Assembly: GCF_046224405.1 (NCBI RefSeq)
Contig: NZ_JBJXRK010000024.1
Coordinates: 1 to 33,146, forward strand
Reading direction: 5' to 3'
Source: Gudongella sp046224405
Lineage (GTDB): Bacteria; Bacillota; Clostridia; Tissierellales; Tissierellaceae
DNA: 33,146 nucleotides
The first letter of the stretch is position 1, and each line of letters begins with the position of its first letter. The notes below the pieces were generated by a model, which ran no database searches, was not told where the DNA came from, and worked only from the letters and a program-made list of their open reading frames with translations. Made by a program: the position numbers and the translations under genes. This document shows, piece after piece, positions 8,019 through 16,450 of this stretch.

Positions 8019-8019
8019 A

Positions 8020-9420
8020 TCAATTTGTTATACTGTTTAGAGCGAAGCTTATGATCTCTCTAGCTATTGGAGCGGCAGACCTGCCCCCTGAGGAACCCTC
8101 CTCCTCAAGCAAAACAACCACTGCTACCTTTGGATCATCCAAGGGTGCAAAGCCCACAAACCATGCATGGTTCTTCCCGGAGGAATTCTCAGCTGTTCCG
8201 GTCTTCCCTGCCACCTGGACACCACTGATGCCCGCATTGGTTCCCGTTCCCGATCTCACGACCTCTCTCATCATGTTTTTTAGAGCCTGTGCCTCGCCAT
8301 TTTCCATCACCTTCCTGGATTCGCTCCTGTGTGAGTCTATTCTCATGCCTCCTGGGGAAACGACGGATTCAACTAAATAGGGCATAGGCATATACCCATC
8401 ATTTGCCACTGCGGAAACGATCATGAGCATATTCAAGGGAGTGACAAGAATCCTTCCCTGACCTATTCCAGAAGCACCAAGGTCCGTTAGGCCTATGGAG
8501 TCCTTGGGGAAGGTTGAAGTGCTTGTTTCCAGGTCAAAGGTGATTTTCTGATTGAATGATAAATTCTCTGCAATTTCCCTGAGTTTGTCATGACCCATTG
8601 CAACAGCCTGATCAGCAAAATAGGTGTTGCAGGAAACGGCAAAGGCCTGCTCAAGGTTCAAAGGCCCATGCCCGCTCTCATCAAAGTCCCTTATTGTATA
8701 GCCGTCTATTACCGTGCTTCCGCTGCACTCATATATGGCTTCAGGCAGACCATTCTGGATTACCCCTACAGCCGTAAGAATCTTAAATACTGAACCAGGA
8801 GTATAAAGGCCCTGTGTCCCTCTGTTCAGCAAAGGGCTGTCAGGATTTTCTGATACTGTATTCCAGTTTTCGCTTAAATTCCCTATGTTGAAATCAGGTA
8901 CGCTGACCATGGACAGTATCTCCCCAGTTTTTGGGTTTATGGCAATTGCCGAGCCCTTTTTACCGCTCATAAGCTCCCTTGTCTTTTTTTGGAGGTCATG
9001 GTCAATTGTCAGGTTCAGATTATTTCCAACACCAGAAGGGTTTATAAGGTTGATCAGCTCATTTATTGCAGTATTTTCATTTGCATTTACCAGGTATGAA
9101 TTATATTTTCTTTCCAGGCCTGATTTCCCATAATCCTTCAGACTGTAGCCAATGACATGGCTGTAAAGATTGTCATATCTATAGATTCTATGCGCCTCTC
9201 CATCTCTGGTTTCAGAGTACACCAGAACCTCACCGTCCCTATCAGCTATGCTTCCCCTTAAAATATTGTCCTCATTGATCCAAAGCCTCTTGTTGTAGGA
9301 GTTGTCCCTTACAGCCTGTGCCCTGAACATCTGGAAATAGCTTAAGTATCCTATTAGAAGCACAAAACCCAGACAGAGGGCCACTAGAATTGTAATGATT
9401 CTCTTTCTTTCACTATTCAT
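8020..9420 (-). CDS. Short class B penicillin-binding protein (transpeptidase)
   Basis: A 466-residue membrane-anchored D,D-transpeptidase that crosslinks peptidoglycan. It has one N-terminal membrane helix (about residues 8-28) and a reduced pedestal region. The penicillin-binding domain carries SVFK (catalytic Ser about 210), SCN (about 263-265) and KTGT (about 406-409). The frame opens at 9456, but GGGGAGG nine bases before the ATG at 9420 sets the start, giving an 8-base overlap with the FtsW/RodA gene. Its small size resembles the PbpA of Actinobacteria more than the large PBP2/FtsI proteins. As the partner of the adjacent glycosyltransferase it should form a wall polymerase; whether it acts in elongation, division or sporulation is open. 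Confidence 0.9.
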   Translation of the reverse strand: MNSERKRIITILVALCLGFVLLIGYLSYFQMFRAQAVRDNSYNKRLWINEDNILRGSIADRDGEVLVYSETRDGEAHRIYRYDNLYSHVIGYSLKDYGKSGLERKYNSYLVNANENTAINELINLINPSGVGNNLNLTIDHDLQKKTRELMSGKKGSAIAINPKTGEILSMVSVPDFNIGNLSENWNTVSENPDSPLLNRGTQGLYTPGSVFKILTAVGVIQNGLPEAIYECSGSTVIDGYTIRDFDESGHGPLNLEQAFAVSCNTYFADQAVAMGHDKLREIAENLSFNQKITFDLETSTSTFPKDSIGLTDLGASGIGQGRILVTPLNMLMIVSAVANDGYMPMPYLVESVVSPGGMRIDSHRSESRKVMENGEAQALKNMMREVVRSGTGTNAGISGVQVAGKTGTAENSSGKNHAWFVGFAPLDDPKVAVVVLLEEEGSSGGRSAAPIAREIISFALNSITN

Positions 9421-10648
9421 TTCCAATACCTCCCCTTCCCCTTTTTTCAGAGGCACCCTGAAGTATTCCCAAGGCTATGAAGCTTGTCACAACGGAGGTT
9501 CCTCCATAGGATACAAAGGGCAGAGTCAAGCCTGTAAGCGGTATTACCTTCAAAACCCCACCGATTATGATAAAGGACTGTATTCCAAATATCATGCTTA
9601 TTCCCAGGGCCACTATCCTAAAAAACTGATTCTCCTGGCTCAAGGCTATCTTAAAGCCTCTGTAAACCAGTAGCATAAACAGCATTATAATGCCGATACC
9701 TGTAAAAATACCCATCTCCTCACTTATTGCAGAAAAAATAAAGTCATTGTATGACAAGGGAATAAATGATGGGTTCCCTCTACCCAGACCCGTCCCAAAG
9801 AAGCCCCCTTCAGATATCGCAAAAAGAGACTGAGTTATTTGGTATCCCTTGTCGTTAATGTGAGGCCATGGGTTGAGCCATGTAGTCACCCTTACCCTTA
9901 CGTGGTCAAAGATCAGATAGCCTGCTATACCACCTACGGTTGCCAGTCCAAGGTTAGCCCAGATAAGGCGTCTATCCTGGGAATAGATGTACTGAAGTCC
10001 TGTGAAAACACCGAAAAATATCAATGCCGTACCCAGATCCCTCTGCAGAAACAACAATCCGATAAAGGAATATACCACTATCATCAAATAGACTTCGCCA
10101 TTTTTAATTTTTCTATATTTTTCATCCCCACCATAAAAGGCAGCAAGTAGGAATACAAGTACTATTTTCGTGATTTCAGCTGGTTGGACACTCACTCCGG
10201 AAATGGTTATCCAGTTGATCGCCCCGTGGGTTCTTGAGCCCATTATCAGTGTCAAGGCAAACAAAGCATAGCTGGCCAACAAATAGATTGGAGTCAGCCT
10301 TCCCCAGAAGCTGATGTACCTAACCGCAAAATACGCAGCAAAAAACATGGCAATACCAAATGTCAACCACATCAGCTGCTTTAGTCCCAGGTCGGGACTT
10401 ATCCTGTAAATCATTATTATTCCAATGGAAACAAGCATACAAACAATCAAAAAGATGTAGTTGTCGCCCTTGGATATCCTACCCAGTAAATAATTTGAAA
10501 AGTAAATGAGCAGAACCAGTCCCACTGCAATTACATAGGTTTCAGTTTGAATGCCCTCCCAGCTGTAGAGAAAGATCAATGACAGGGATAGGATTTCAAA
10601 TAGAAACAAAAGCTTTCTCGGAGCCTTGTTGATTAGCCCTTCGTTCAT
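9413..10648 (-). CDS. FtsW/RodA/SpoVE-family peptidoglycan glycosyltransferase
   Basis: A 411-residue protein with about ten membrane helices. Family features include GVSVQPAEITKI, a large loop with RDLGTALI and WLNPWPH, GGFFGTGLGRG and a C-terminal PFVSYGGTSV. This SEDS family polymerises lipid II into glycan strands together with a class B PBP. AGAGGTGAT precedes the ATG at 10648. It sits 12 bases after the FHA-domain gene and overlaps the PBP gene by 8 bases, so the three are almost certainly co-transcribed and translationally coupled. I cannot separate RodA from FtsW from sequence alone. Confidence 0.92.
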   Translation of the reverse strand: MNEGLINKAPRKLLFLFEILSLSLIFLYSWEGIQTETYVIAVGLVLLIYFSNYLLGRISKGDNYIFLIVCMLVSIGIIMIYRISPDLGLKQLMWLTFGIAMFFAAYFAVRYISFWGRLTPIYLLASYALFALTLIMGSRTHGAINWITISGVSVQPAEITKIVLVFLLAAFYGGDEKYRKIKNGEVYLMIVVYSFIGLLFLQRDLGTALIFFGVFTGLQYIYSQDRRLIWANLGLATVGGIAGYLIFDHVRVRVTTWLNPWPHINDKGYQITQSLFAISEGGFFGTGLGRGNPSFIPLSYNDFIFSAISEEMGIFTGIGIIMLFMLLVYRGFKIALSQENQFFRIVALGISMIFGIQSFIIIGGVLKVIPLTGLTLPFVSYGGTSVVTSFIALGILQGASEKRGRGGIGNE

Positions 10649-10660
10649 AGTATCACCTCT

Positions 10661-11092
10661 CTATGCTCCGTTTATAAAGATAAATTCCAACTCTCCAACC
10701 TTTATAATATCACCTTTTCCAATTCTAACAACATCATGGATCTTTTCTCCATTCAGGTAGGTTCCATTTGAACTGCCCAGGTCCTCAAGGAAGAACTCCT
10801 CCTCGTCCTTGATGATCCTGAAATGCCTCTTTGATATATAGGGATCCTTAATCTGAATGGTATTGTCCTTTTGCCTACCCAGCGTCAGTTCAGCTTCAAC
10901 TGGATAGCTGTCGCTCAAGTTGTAAGGAAGGGAATCAATTCTGTTGAGAAGCTTCAAATAAGCTCCCGAATCCAGATTCCCATAATCTACATTTCTTATG
11001 TCCAGATATATCATTCTGATTATGGTGAAAATGAATAAATAAATAATAAATACAAACACATATTTTAGACCTATGGAAAGAAGATCAAACAT
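10661..11092 (-). CDS. Membrane-anchored FHA-domain protein
   Basis: A 143-residue protein with one N-terminal membrane helix (about 8-29) and a C-terminal forkhead-associated domain. FHA landmarks are LGR (71-73), SKRH (87-90) and GSSNGTYLNG (106-115), which together hold phosphothreonine peptides. A complete set of binding residues suggests it recognises a Thr-phosphorylated partner. It is the first gene of the FHA, FtsW/RodA, PBP operon, resembling FhaB ahead of rodA-pbpA in Mycobacterium. No Ser/Thr kinase or phosphatase is in the window. AAGAGGTGAT precedes the ATG. Its role is probably to recruit or gate the wall polymerase; this is inference from context. Confidence 0.88.
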   Translation of the reverse strand: MFDLLSIGLKYVFVFIIYLFIFTIIRMIYLDIRNVDYGNLDSGAYLKLLNRIDSLPYNLSDSYPVEAELTLGRQKDNTIQIKDPYISKRHFRIIKDEEEFFLEDLGSSNGTYLNGEKIHDVVRIGKGDIIKVGELEFIFINGA

Positions 11093-11197
11093 AACATCAC
11101 CTCTTGTTTATGTTACCACAAACAGGTTTGCAAGGGAATTAAAACCCATTTAAATTTGATTATTTTAAGCTTCCTATTTTATTCACCCCTTAAATCT

Positions 11198-11205
11198 GGT
11201 ATTAT
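11198..11205 (+). promoter_or_regulatory. Possible extended -10 promoter of the PspC-domain gene
   Basis: TGGTATTAT (from T at 11197) fits TGnTATAAT with one mismatch and lies about 32 bases ahead of the ATG at 11237. No convincing -35 is present. Confidence 0.35.
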
Positions 11206-11236
11206 CAAAATGAGAAATTAAATGGGAGGGAATAGA

Positions 11237-11626
11237 ATGAAAAATCTTAGAAGATCAAGGTCCGACAAATACATTTTCGGAGTATGTGGAGGTCTTGGCG
11301 AATACCTTAACATTGACTCAACTATAATTAGACTGATCTGGTTTATACTGGCATTAACTTCCTTCGGTACCTTCGCACTGGCATACCTCATATGCGGTCT
11401 GGTGATACCTGAAGATGATGGCTACATTCATGAGGACAAAGGGGACGGTGTTGAACGTAAGGACAACAGCAGAACCGTAATAGGAATTGGTTTGGTGCTT
11501 TTGGGAGCTGTACTACTTGGAAATATAGTTTTCCCATGGTTTTCCCATACAATCCGCCAGATAATGAGACTATGGCCTGCACTTTTGATAATTTTGGGTT
11601 TATACGTTCTCATCAAGAAAGATTAG
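11237..11626 (+). CDS. PspC-domain membrane protein
   Basis: A 129-residue protein. Its N-terminal PspC domain shows the usual pattern of basic start (MKNLRRSRSDK), then GVCGGLGEYLNIDSTIIRLIW and a first membrane segment (about 30-55). A linker rich in Asp/Lys is followed by two more hydrophobic segments (about 78-98 and 108-125). PspC-like proteins act in envelope-stress responses or as small membrane sensors; no PspA or PspF partner is visible here, so the role is uncertain. The GGGAGG before the ATG at 11237 sets the start over the in-frame one at 11222. It is followed by recX after 19 bases. Confidence 0.85.
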   Translation: MKNLRRSRSDKYIFGVCGGLGEYLNIDSTIIRLIWFILALTSFGTFALAYLICGLVIPEDDGYIHEDKGDGVERKDNSRTVIGIGLVLLGAVLLGNIVFPWFSHTIRQIMRLWPALLIILGLYVLIKKD

Positions 11627-11645
11627 AACTCCAGAAGGGTTGAAC

Positions 11646-12269
11646 ATGATTATTACAAACATAACATCACAGAAGGATCCTGAAAGGGTAAACATTTTCA
11701 TAGATAACCATTTTGCCTTTGGGCTGTTCCTATGGACAAAGGAAGAGCTTGGATTGAAAAAAGGCATGGAGATAGATGAAAGTCTACTTGAAAGGATCAA
11801 ATCCAAGGATGAGCTTCAAAGTGCAAAAGCAAAGGCTTATGAATATCTAAGCTATAGACAGCGCACCCAAAAGGAGCTGGAGGACTATCTCCTCAAAAAG
11901 GAGTTCAAAAAAAACACGGTGGATAATGTAATTGAACTTCTGAGGGAAGCCGGGTATGTAGATGATCTGGACTTTGCCAGAGCCTATGTCAGGGACAAGA
12001 CCACCTACAAGAATTTTGGTCCCTACAGGATCAGAAACGAGCTTTCACAAAAGGGAATATCCAAGGAGTCAGTGGATACAGCTCTCCACGAGGAATACCA
12101 TGAGGAGGTTCAGGAGCTTGTGGACCTTGTGAAATCCAAATACTCTTCAATACTCCATGACAGGTCTGACAAAAGATTCAGGAGAATCGGAGGATTCTTA
12201 CAGAGAAAAGGCCACTCATATGATACAATCAAGAAGGTGCTGGACATAATAGATGGAAAGGATGACTAG
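11646..12269 (+). CDS. recX: RecX regulatory protein
   Basis: A 207-residue three-helix-repeat protein of the RecX family, which binds RecA filaments and limits or remodels them. Landmarks are YLSYRQRTQKELEDYL in the first repeat, AGYVDDLDFARAYVRDK in the second, and GPYRIRNELSQKGI leading into the third. An in-frame TTG lies six bases upstream, but AAGGG spacing favours the ATG at 11646. recA is not adjacent. The 3' end overlaps the GIY-YIG gene by 17 bases, suggesting coupled translation. Confidence 0.9.
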   Translation: MIITNITSQKDPERVNIFIDNHFAFGLFLWTKEELGLKKGMEIDESLLERIKSKDELQSAKAKAYEYLSYRQRTQKELEDYLLKKEFKKNTVDNVIELLREAGYVDDLDFARAYVRDKTTYKNFGPYRIRNELSQKGISKESVDTALHEEYHEEVQELVDLVKSKYSSILHDRSDKRFRRIGGFLQRKGHSYDTIKKVLDIIDGKDD

Positions 12270-12531
12270 ATTGTTTTTCGTATATATCCTTAGATGCAAT
12301 GACAACAGCCTTTATACAGGCTATACTGACAGTTTGGAAAAACGCTTGAAAAAGCACAACGAAGGTAAGGCCTCCAAGTACACAAGGTCCAGGCTTCCTG
12401 TCAATATGGTCTATTCCGAAGAGCATCCTGACAAAAGCTCTGCAATGAAAAGAGAGATATCCATAAAATCACTTTCCCGCCAGGAAAAAATTAAATTGAT
12501 TCAGGAGGCTTCAGATGAACCAGTTCTTTAA
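12253..12531 (+). CDS. GIY-YIG nuclease-fold protein (UPF0213)
   Basis: A 92-residue single-domain protein. It has FVYILRC and LYTGYT, the two short motifs naming the GIY-YIG fold, then EKRLKKHNEGKASKYTR, where the conserved Arg/His sit, and the family's C-terminal SAMKREISIKSLSRQEK segment. These small stand-alone proteins resemble the SLX1/UvrC catalytic domain, but most have no proven substrate. Start is ambiguous: 12253 or an in-frame ATG at 12262, neither with an ideal ribosome site, as expected for a gene translated by coupling from recX. It also overlaps glpP by 17 bases. Confidence 0.85.
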   Translation: MERMTRLFFVYILRCNDNSLYTGYTDSLEKRLKKHNEGKASKYTRSRLPVNMVYSEEHPDKSSAMKREISIKSLSRQEKIKLIQEASDEPVL

Positions 12532-13081
12532 CAGCTTAATTGAGTATCCAGTCATAGCTGAGGTAAATACACTTGACGAGTTCAACCTTGCTCTGGAGTC
12601 CAATTGTCAGAATATCTTCATGATGACAGGAAACATATTCAATCTAAGGCAGCTTTGCAAAAAGGCTCACAATAAGGGCAAGAACATATACATATATCTA
12701 GATGCCATCGAAGGCTATTCAAAGGATTCCTGGGGACTGGAGTTTATATCAAAGAACATCGAGATAGATGGAATAATAACATCCAAGCCCGTACTTATGG
12801 AACAGAGCAAGGAGATGGGCATTTTCACTTTAGGCAGATTTTCGGTCTACAACGAATACAAGCTAAACTACACCATCGAGAAGATCAAGGAAACCAGACC
12901 CCATTGTGCAATTGTGCTCCCTGCCGTTTTGCCTCACCTCATAGTCCATATAATCAAGGAAACAAGGATTCCCGTGATTTCAAGCGGATTTCTGGATACC
13001 AGGGAAGCTGTCATAAAATGCCTGGAATCAGGAGCAGCAGGTATATCAACCATACATTTTAAAGACCCAGACATATATTAA
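12515..13081 (+). CDS. glpP: GlpP-type glycerol-3-phosphate-responsive antiterminator
   Basis: A 188-residue TIM-barrel-like protein of the GlpP family. In B. subtilis GlpP binds glycerol-3-phosphate and glp leader mRNA to prevent early termination. Recognisable segments are FMMTGNIFNL, the phosphate-loop-like IYIYLDAIEG, DGIITSKP, and a C-terminal pair VISSGFLDTREAV and ESGAAGISTI. AGGAGG precedes the ATG at 12515 inside the GIY-YIG gene. No glpF, glpK or glpD lies in the window, so its target RNA is elsewhere. A perfect hairpin terminator begins at its stop codon. Confidence 0.88.
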   Translation: MNQFFNSLIEYPVIAEVNTLDEFNLALESNCQNIFMMTGNIFNLRQLCKKAHNKGKNIYIYLDAIEGYSKDSWGLEFISKNIEIDGIITSKPVLMEQSKEMGIFTLGRFSVYNEYKLNYTIEKIKETRPHCAIVLPAVLPHLIVHIIKETRIPVISSGFLDTREAVIKCLESGAAGISTIHFKDPDIY

Positions 13082-13113
13082 CCCTGAATCTATGATAGAT
13101 TCAGGGTTTTTTC
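13081..13113 (+). terminator. Strong Rho-independent terminator after glpP
   Basis: A perfect 13-bp inverted repeat, ACCCTGAATCTAT (13081-13093) and ATAGATTCAGGGT (13095-13107), is followed by TTTTTTC on the plus strand. On the minus strand the tail is only TTAATAT, so it would be a weak terminator for the facing operon. Confidence 0.9.
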
Positions 13114-13511
13114 TAGCTTTTAGCCGCTTCTTCAGTCTTTTCTGTTTTGTTGGTCTTTGAATTTCTTCTTTTCTTCTTGACGGGTTTTGAATATATCCCA
13201 ATTATAAGGGCAAATAGCATTCCCACAAGACCTGCCACAGTTCCTATGATAAATAGCAACAGGTTCACAAGACTTTCATCTGCTGTAAGGGTATCCATCA
13301 CGCTATATAGGTTGAACAGCCCAATTCCAAGAACTATGAGTCCAGGGAGGTATTTCATTATCCTTATCTTTCTGAAAATAAGATGTGTGAGCAGTGTTAT
13401 TCCCATAACCCCTGCAGTAACATAAATTATCATCCTCGAGTCATCGTAATACCCACCCAGTTCAGCCAATATATCTTTAACCTTTGAAAACAGGCTAGTA
13501 AAAGTCTCCAT
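13113..13511 (-). CDS. Unrecognised small membrane protein with basic tail
   Basis: I do not recognise this 132-residue protein. It has three hydrophobic segments (about residues 27-46, 53-71 and 80-107) and a highly charged C-terminal tail (KPVKKKRRNSKTNKTEKTEE) that should face the cytoplasm under the positive-inside rule. GAAGGGA eight bases before the ATG is a good ribosome site. It lies 36 bases after the unrecognised lipoprotein gene on the same strand, so it is probably the last gene of the deacetylase-RR-kinase-lipoprotein unit. It ends next to the glpP terminator. A role with the sensor kinase is possible but only inferred from position. Confidence 0.75.
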   Translation of the reverse strand: METFTSLFSKVKDILAELGGYYDDSRMIIYVTAGVMGITLLTHLIFRKIRIMKYLPGLIVLGIGLFNLYSVMDTLTADESLVNLLLFIIGTVAGLVGMLFALIIGIYSKPVKKKRRNSKTNKTEKTEEAAKS

Positions 13512-13547
13512 AAAATCATTCCCTTCAATTATTTGTGTCCCTGGAGG

Positions 13548-15050
13548 CTATCTTTCAATCTGAACAGCTCCATGCTTTATCATTTCATTTTGCCATATGC
13601 CAGGGTATCTTCCAACTGCCCACTCCGACATAATTACTGCAGAATCATTGGGCAGCCTTATTCTGGCGACAGGAGTATTATTTATATCATACTCCTCCAA
13701 GGAATATATTACAATATGGGAAGTGGTTATTACAACCATAAATTCATTGTTTGGAGATGAAAACACATCCTCCACATCAGGTACTGTAAGCTTCACTGCA
13801 TCCCATGGAATTGCAAGCTCATCATAGCTTACCATTTCCTTTGGCGGTATTGCCTTGATATTGAAGTCCCTGTAGAGCTCCCTGTCATTTTCCTTGTAAT
13901 TGATCCTTCCCTTCAACGTCCAATATCCTTTGCTTCTGACAAGGCCAACATTCTCTTCGTTTATCATTATTTTCTCGTCAACTGCAGTAACGCTTCTGAC
14001 TCCTTCAAGGAATAGATCCCTTCCTGTTTCACCTACCAGGTCTGAAAGCTTGATAGGTTTCTTTTCAGACAGATTGTCCACCGCATATATGTGGAGGGAC
14101 CTTCTATCATCCCTTTCCAGCTCAATGTTCTCAACTGAAATATAGTCATTTCCAACAAAGAGGATATTTTTTAGTATTGAGGGAACTGGCCTCTCATCCA
14201 GCAATGTCCTCTCTCTTGAGTCAAAGACCATGGCCTCCATTATTCCTGAATTATCCTCTGGTGTAAAAAGTGGAGTGGCTTCAATTTCATCTGATATAAT
14301 CCCTTTCTCAACAGTTCTTTCCTGGTCCACAAACCAAAATCCGTTTTTCCTGGGCAGTAAAATCCTGTCAAGCTCATACAGTCCCTCTAGACTCCTGTTC
14401 TGCATGTTTATCCAATAGGTTCTATATTCCCAGGTGGGTATCTGGTAGGCATCGTCAAAGCCCTGAGTCCGTACTCCAAGCAGAAGGCCTGTACTTAAAC
14501 TCTCATCCGACGATTCACCAAGGTTTCTCTGCACACTCTTCTCAACGTTTATATACCTCTCCACCTCATCCAGGCTAACCTTCTCCAGCTGCCTTTCGAG
14601 TCTGTAGAAACGTTCATCCAAATATACAAGTAGCGTATCCTCATCAAGCTCTATGAACTCAGTAAAATACTGATCTTCGTTTATTATGGTAATTACCTTG
14701 ATATAATCCTCCTCTATCCCCAGGGATGCGGGATTGAGCTTAAATTTTGAAATGAGATAGTCCCTTGTCCGAACCTTCTTGATCTTGAATGAAGGTGTTG
14801 ATGTATAGTCCTGTCCAAGGACAACTCCCTCCTTGTGAAAGAGACCTATTTCTCCCACACGTGAAACTGTTTCCTGATTGTTCACTGAACCCAGGGTGTA
14901 AACAAGTTCAGCAACCTCCCATTTTCCCGTTATGGGTGATAGATTGTTGTCGGGTGCGACTATCCTCTCCTTGGTCTCACCTTCGATCACAGCACAGGAT
15001 GTCATAAGGAATGACAATGCTATCATAGCTACCACTAATATTTTTCTCAT
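13548..15050 (-). CDS. Unrecognised 500-residue lipoprotein linked to the sensor kinase
   Basis: A lipoprotein signal peptide is clear: MRKILVVAMIALSFLMTSC with lipobox MTSC, Cys19 becoming the lipidated residue. The remaining about 480 residues are beta-rich, acidic and without a catalytic motif I recognise; repeated short strands of the type YISVENIEL or FMVVITTSHIVIYSL could belong to a propeller-like or YycH-like extracellular fold, but this is a guess. It starts with an ATGA overlap at the sensor kinase stop codon, so it is translationally coupled to the kinase. By analogy with accessory lipoproteins and membrane partners of WalK, it may modulate the kinase from outside the membrane. Confidence 0.85.
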   Translation of the reverse strand: MRKILVVAMIALSFLMTSCAVIEGETKERIVAPDNNLSPITGKWEVAELVYTLGSVNNQETVSRVGEIGLFHKEGVVLGQDYTSTPSFKIKKVRTRDYLISKFKLNPASLGIEEDYIKVITIINEDQYFTEFIELDEDTLLVYLDERFYRLERQLEKVSLDEVERYINVEKSVQRNLGESSDESLSTGLLLGVRTQGFDDAYQIPTWEYRTYWINMQNRSLEGLYELDRILLPRKNGFWFVDQERTVEKGIISDEIEATPLFTPEDNSGIMEAMVFDSRERTLLDERPVPSILKNILFVGNDYISVENIELERDDRRSLHIYAVDNLSEKKPIKLSDLVGETGRDLFLEGVRSVTAVDEKIMINEENVGLVRSKGYWTLKGRINYKENDRELYRDFNIKAIPPKEMVSYDELAIPWDAVKLTVPDVEDVFSSPNNEFMVVITTSHIVIYSLEEYDINNTPVARIRLPNDSAVIMSEWAVGRYPGIWQNEMIKHGAVQIER

Positions 15051-16441
15051 GCCGACACCTCCCTTGGGAAGCCTACTGTTGCCACTGTACCTTCTCCTAT
15101 CTGAGACTCGATCTTGAATGTTCCACCGTGCAGGGTGATGATCTCATCGCAGATGGAAAGACCAATTCCGCTGTGGGATTTGCTGTTTTGACCTTTGTAG
15201 AACTTGTCCTTCACATAGGGCAGCTCTTCCTCAGGAATCCCCGGACCATTGTCCCTTATTTGAATTACGAGATATTCCTCTTCCTCATATGCAGCCAGAC
15301 TTACTTCTCCCTCACCTGTAAACTTGAAGGCATTGTCCAACAGGTTTATCAGTACCTGTCTTATCCTGTTCTCATCTCCCAATATGGGAGCAATATCATC
15401 ATCGATGTTAACTGTAAAATCGATACTATTGTTTATAGCCCTGGGCATCATCTGATAGACAACTGTCTTAAGGGTTTCCTTGATGTCCACCATCTCTTTA
15501 ACCAGGGAGATCCTTCCAGATGTAAACCTTGAAAAATCAAGTAGTTCCTCAACCATGCCTGTCAGCCTGTCGCTTTCACCCTCTATGATATTGAGTCCAT
15601 CCATTAGCAGGTCGTTGTCCAGTTCTTCGGAATCCTTTAAGGTGATCGCCCAGCCTTTTATGGATGTGAGTGGAGTTCTAAGCTCGTGGGAGATTGAAGA
15701 TATGAAGTCGTTCTTCATGTTTTCCTTCCTGGTGATCTCCTCTGCCATATAGTTTAGGGTGTGGGAAAGCCTTCCGATTTCGTCATTCACCTTGACCTGG
15801 CTTCTGACCTTGAACTGACCATCCGCCATTTTTTCCGCAACATCGGTTACCTCCTTCAGTGGCTTTATAATGGAATTTGCCAGGAACAGGCTCAAAACCC
15901 CTGATATGGCAACAACCAGAAGTCCAATGAGAATCAGGATCTGGGAAATCTGTCTAATAATTATGTTCGTCTCCTCCATGCTGGAAATGAATCTTATGAT
16001 ACCTATGCTTTCTCCGGCACTCTCTATGGGCATTGCAACTGCCATAACCGGCTCCTGGTCATATTCCACATTGCCAGTCCACACTCCTCTTCCCTCATTG
16101 ATGGCCTGCTGTATGTCAGGTGTGTCTATTCTGTCGGTAAAGTTGATCCCAAGGGAATCCATCAGAATGTTTCCTTCAAGGTCCAGAATCTGAACCTGAG
16201 CTGCAGTATGCTGCCAAAATATGTCGGTATCCTCAATCAGGATACCTTCAAGATTTCCAGATGAGAAGTAACGGGCATAAAAAGTAGTAGAAAACTCAAT
16301 CTGACTTGTCAGAATGTCTTCTACGTTTCTATAATAATGATTTCTTATTCCTGTTATCAGTAAAATTTCCAGGAATATAACAGTCACAAGTATTATCAGC
16401 ATGAAGTTCTTGATAAGCCTGGATTTAATACTTCTTCTCAT
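15047..16441 (-). CDS. Membrane sensor histidine kinase
   Basis: A 464-residue kinase. Membrane helix 1 (about 10-32) and helix 2 (about 166-188) flank an extracellular domain of about 130 residues that looks like a single-Cache fold. A HAMP linker (about 188-240) leads to the HisKA domain with SHELRTPLTSIKGW (phospho-His252). The ATPase domain shows the N box NLLDNAFKF (367-375), DNGPG (397-401) and GIGLS (425-429). It lacks the cytoplasmic PAS domain of typical WalK. It should autophosphorylate and pass phosphate to the response regulator encoded just upstream. A TTAGGAG site precedes the ATG. Its stop codon overlaps the lipoprotein gene. Confidence 0.93.
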   Translation of the reverse strand: MRRSIKSRLIKNFMLIILVTVIFLEILLITGIRNHYYRNVEDILTSQIEFSTTFYARYFSSGNLEGILIEDTDIFWQHTAAQVQILDLEGNILMDSLGINFTDRIDTPDIQQAINEGRGVWTGNVEYDQEPVMAVAMPIESAGESIGIIRFISSMEETNIIIRQISQILILIGLLVVAISGVLSLFLANSIIKPLKEVTDVAEKMADGQFKVRSQVKVNDEIGRLSHTLNYMAEEITRKENMKNDFISSISHELRTPLTSIKGWAITLKDSEELDNDLLMDGLNIIEGESDRLTGMVEELLDFSRFTSGRISLVKEMVDIKETLKTVVYQMMPRAINNSIDFTVNIDDDIAPILGDENRIRQVLINLLDNAFKFTGEGEVSLAAYEEEEYLVIQIRDNGPGIPEEELPYVKDKFYKGQNSKSHSGIGLSICDEIITLHGGTFKIESQIGEGTVATVGFPREVSA

Positions 16442-16450
16442 TACATGCTC

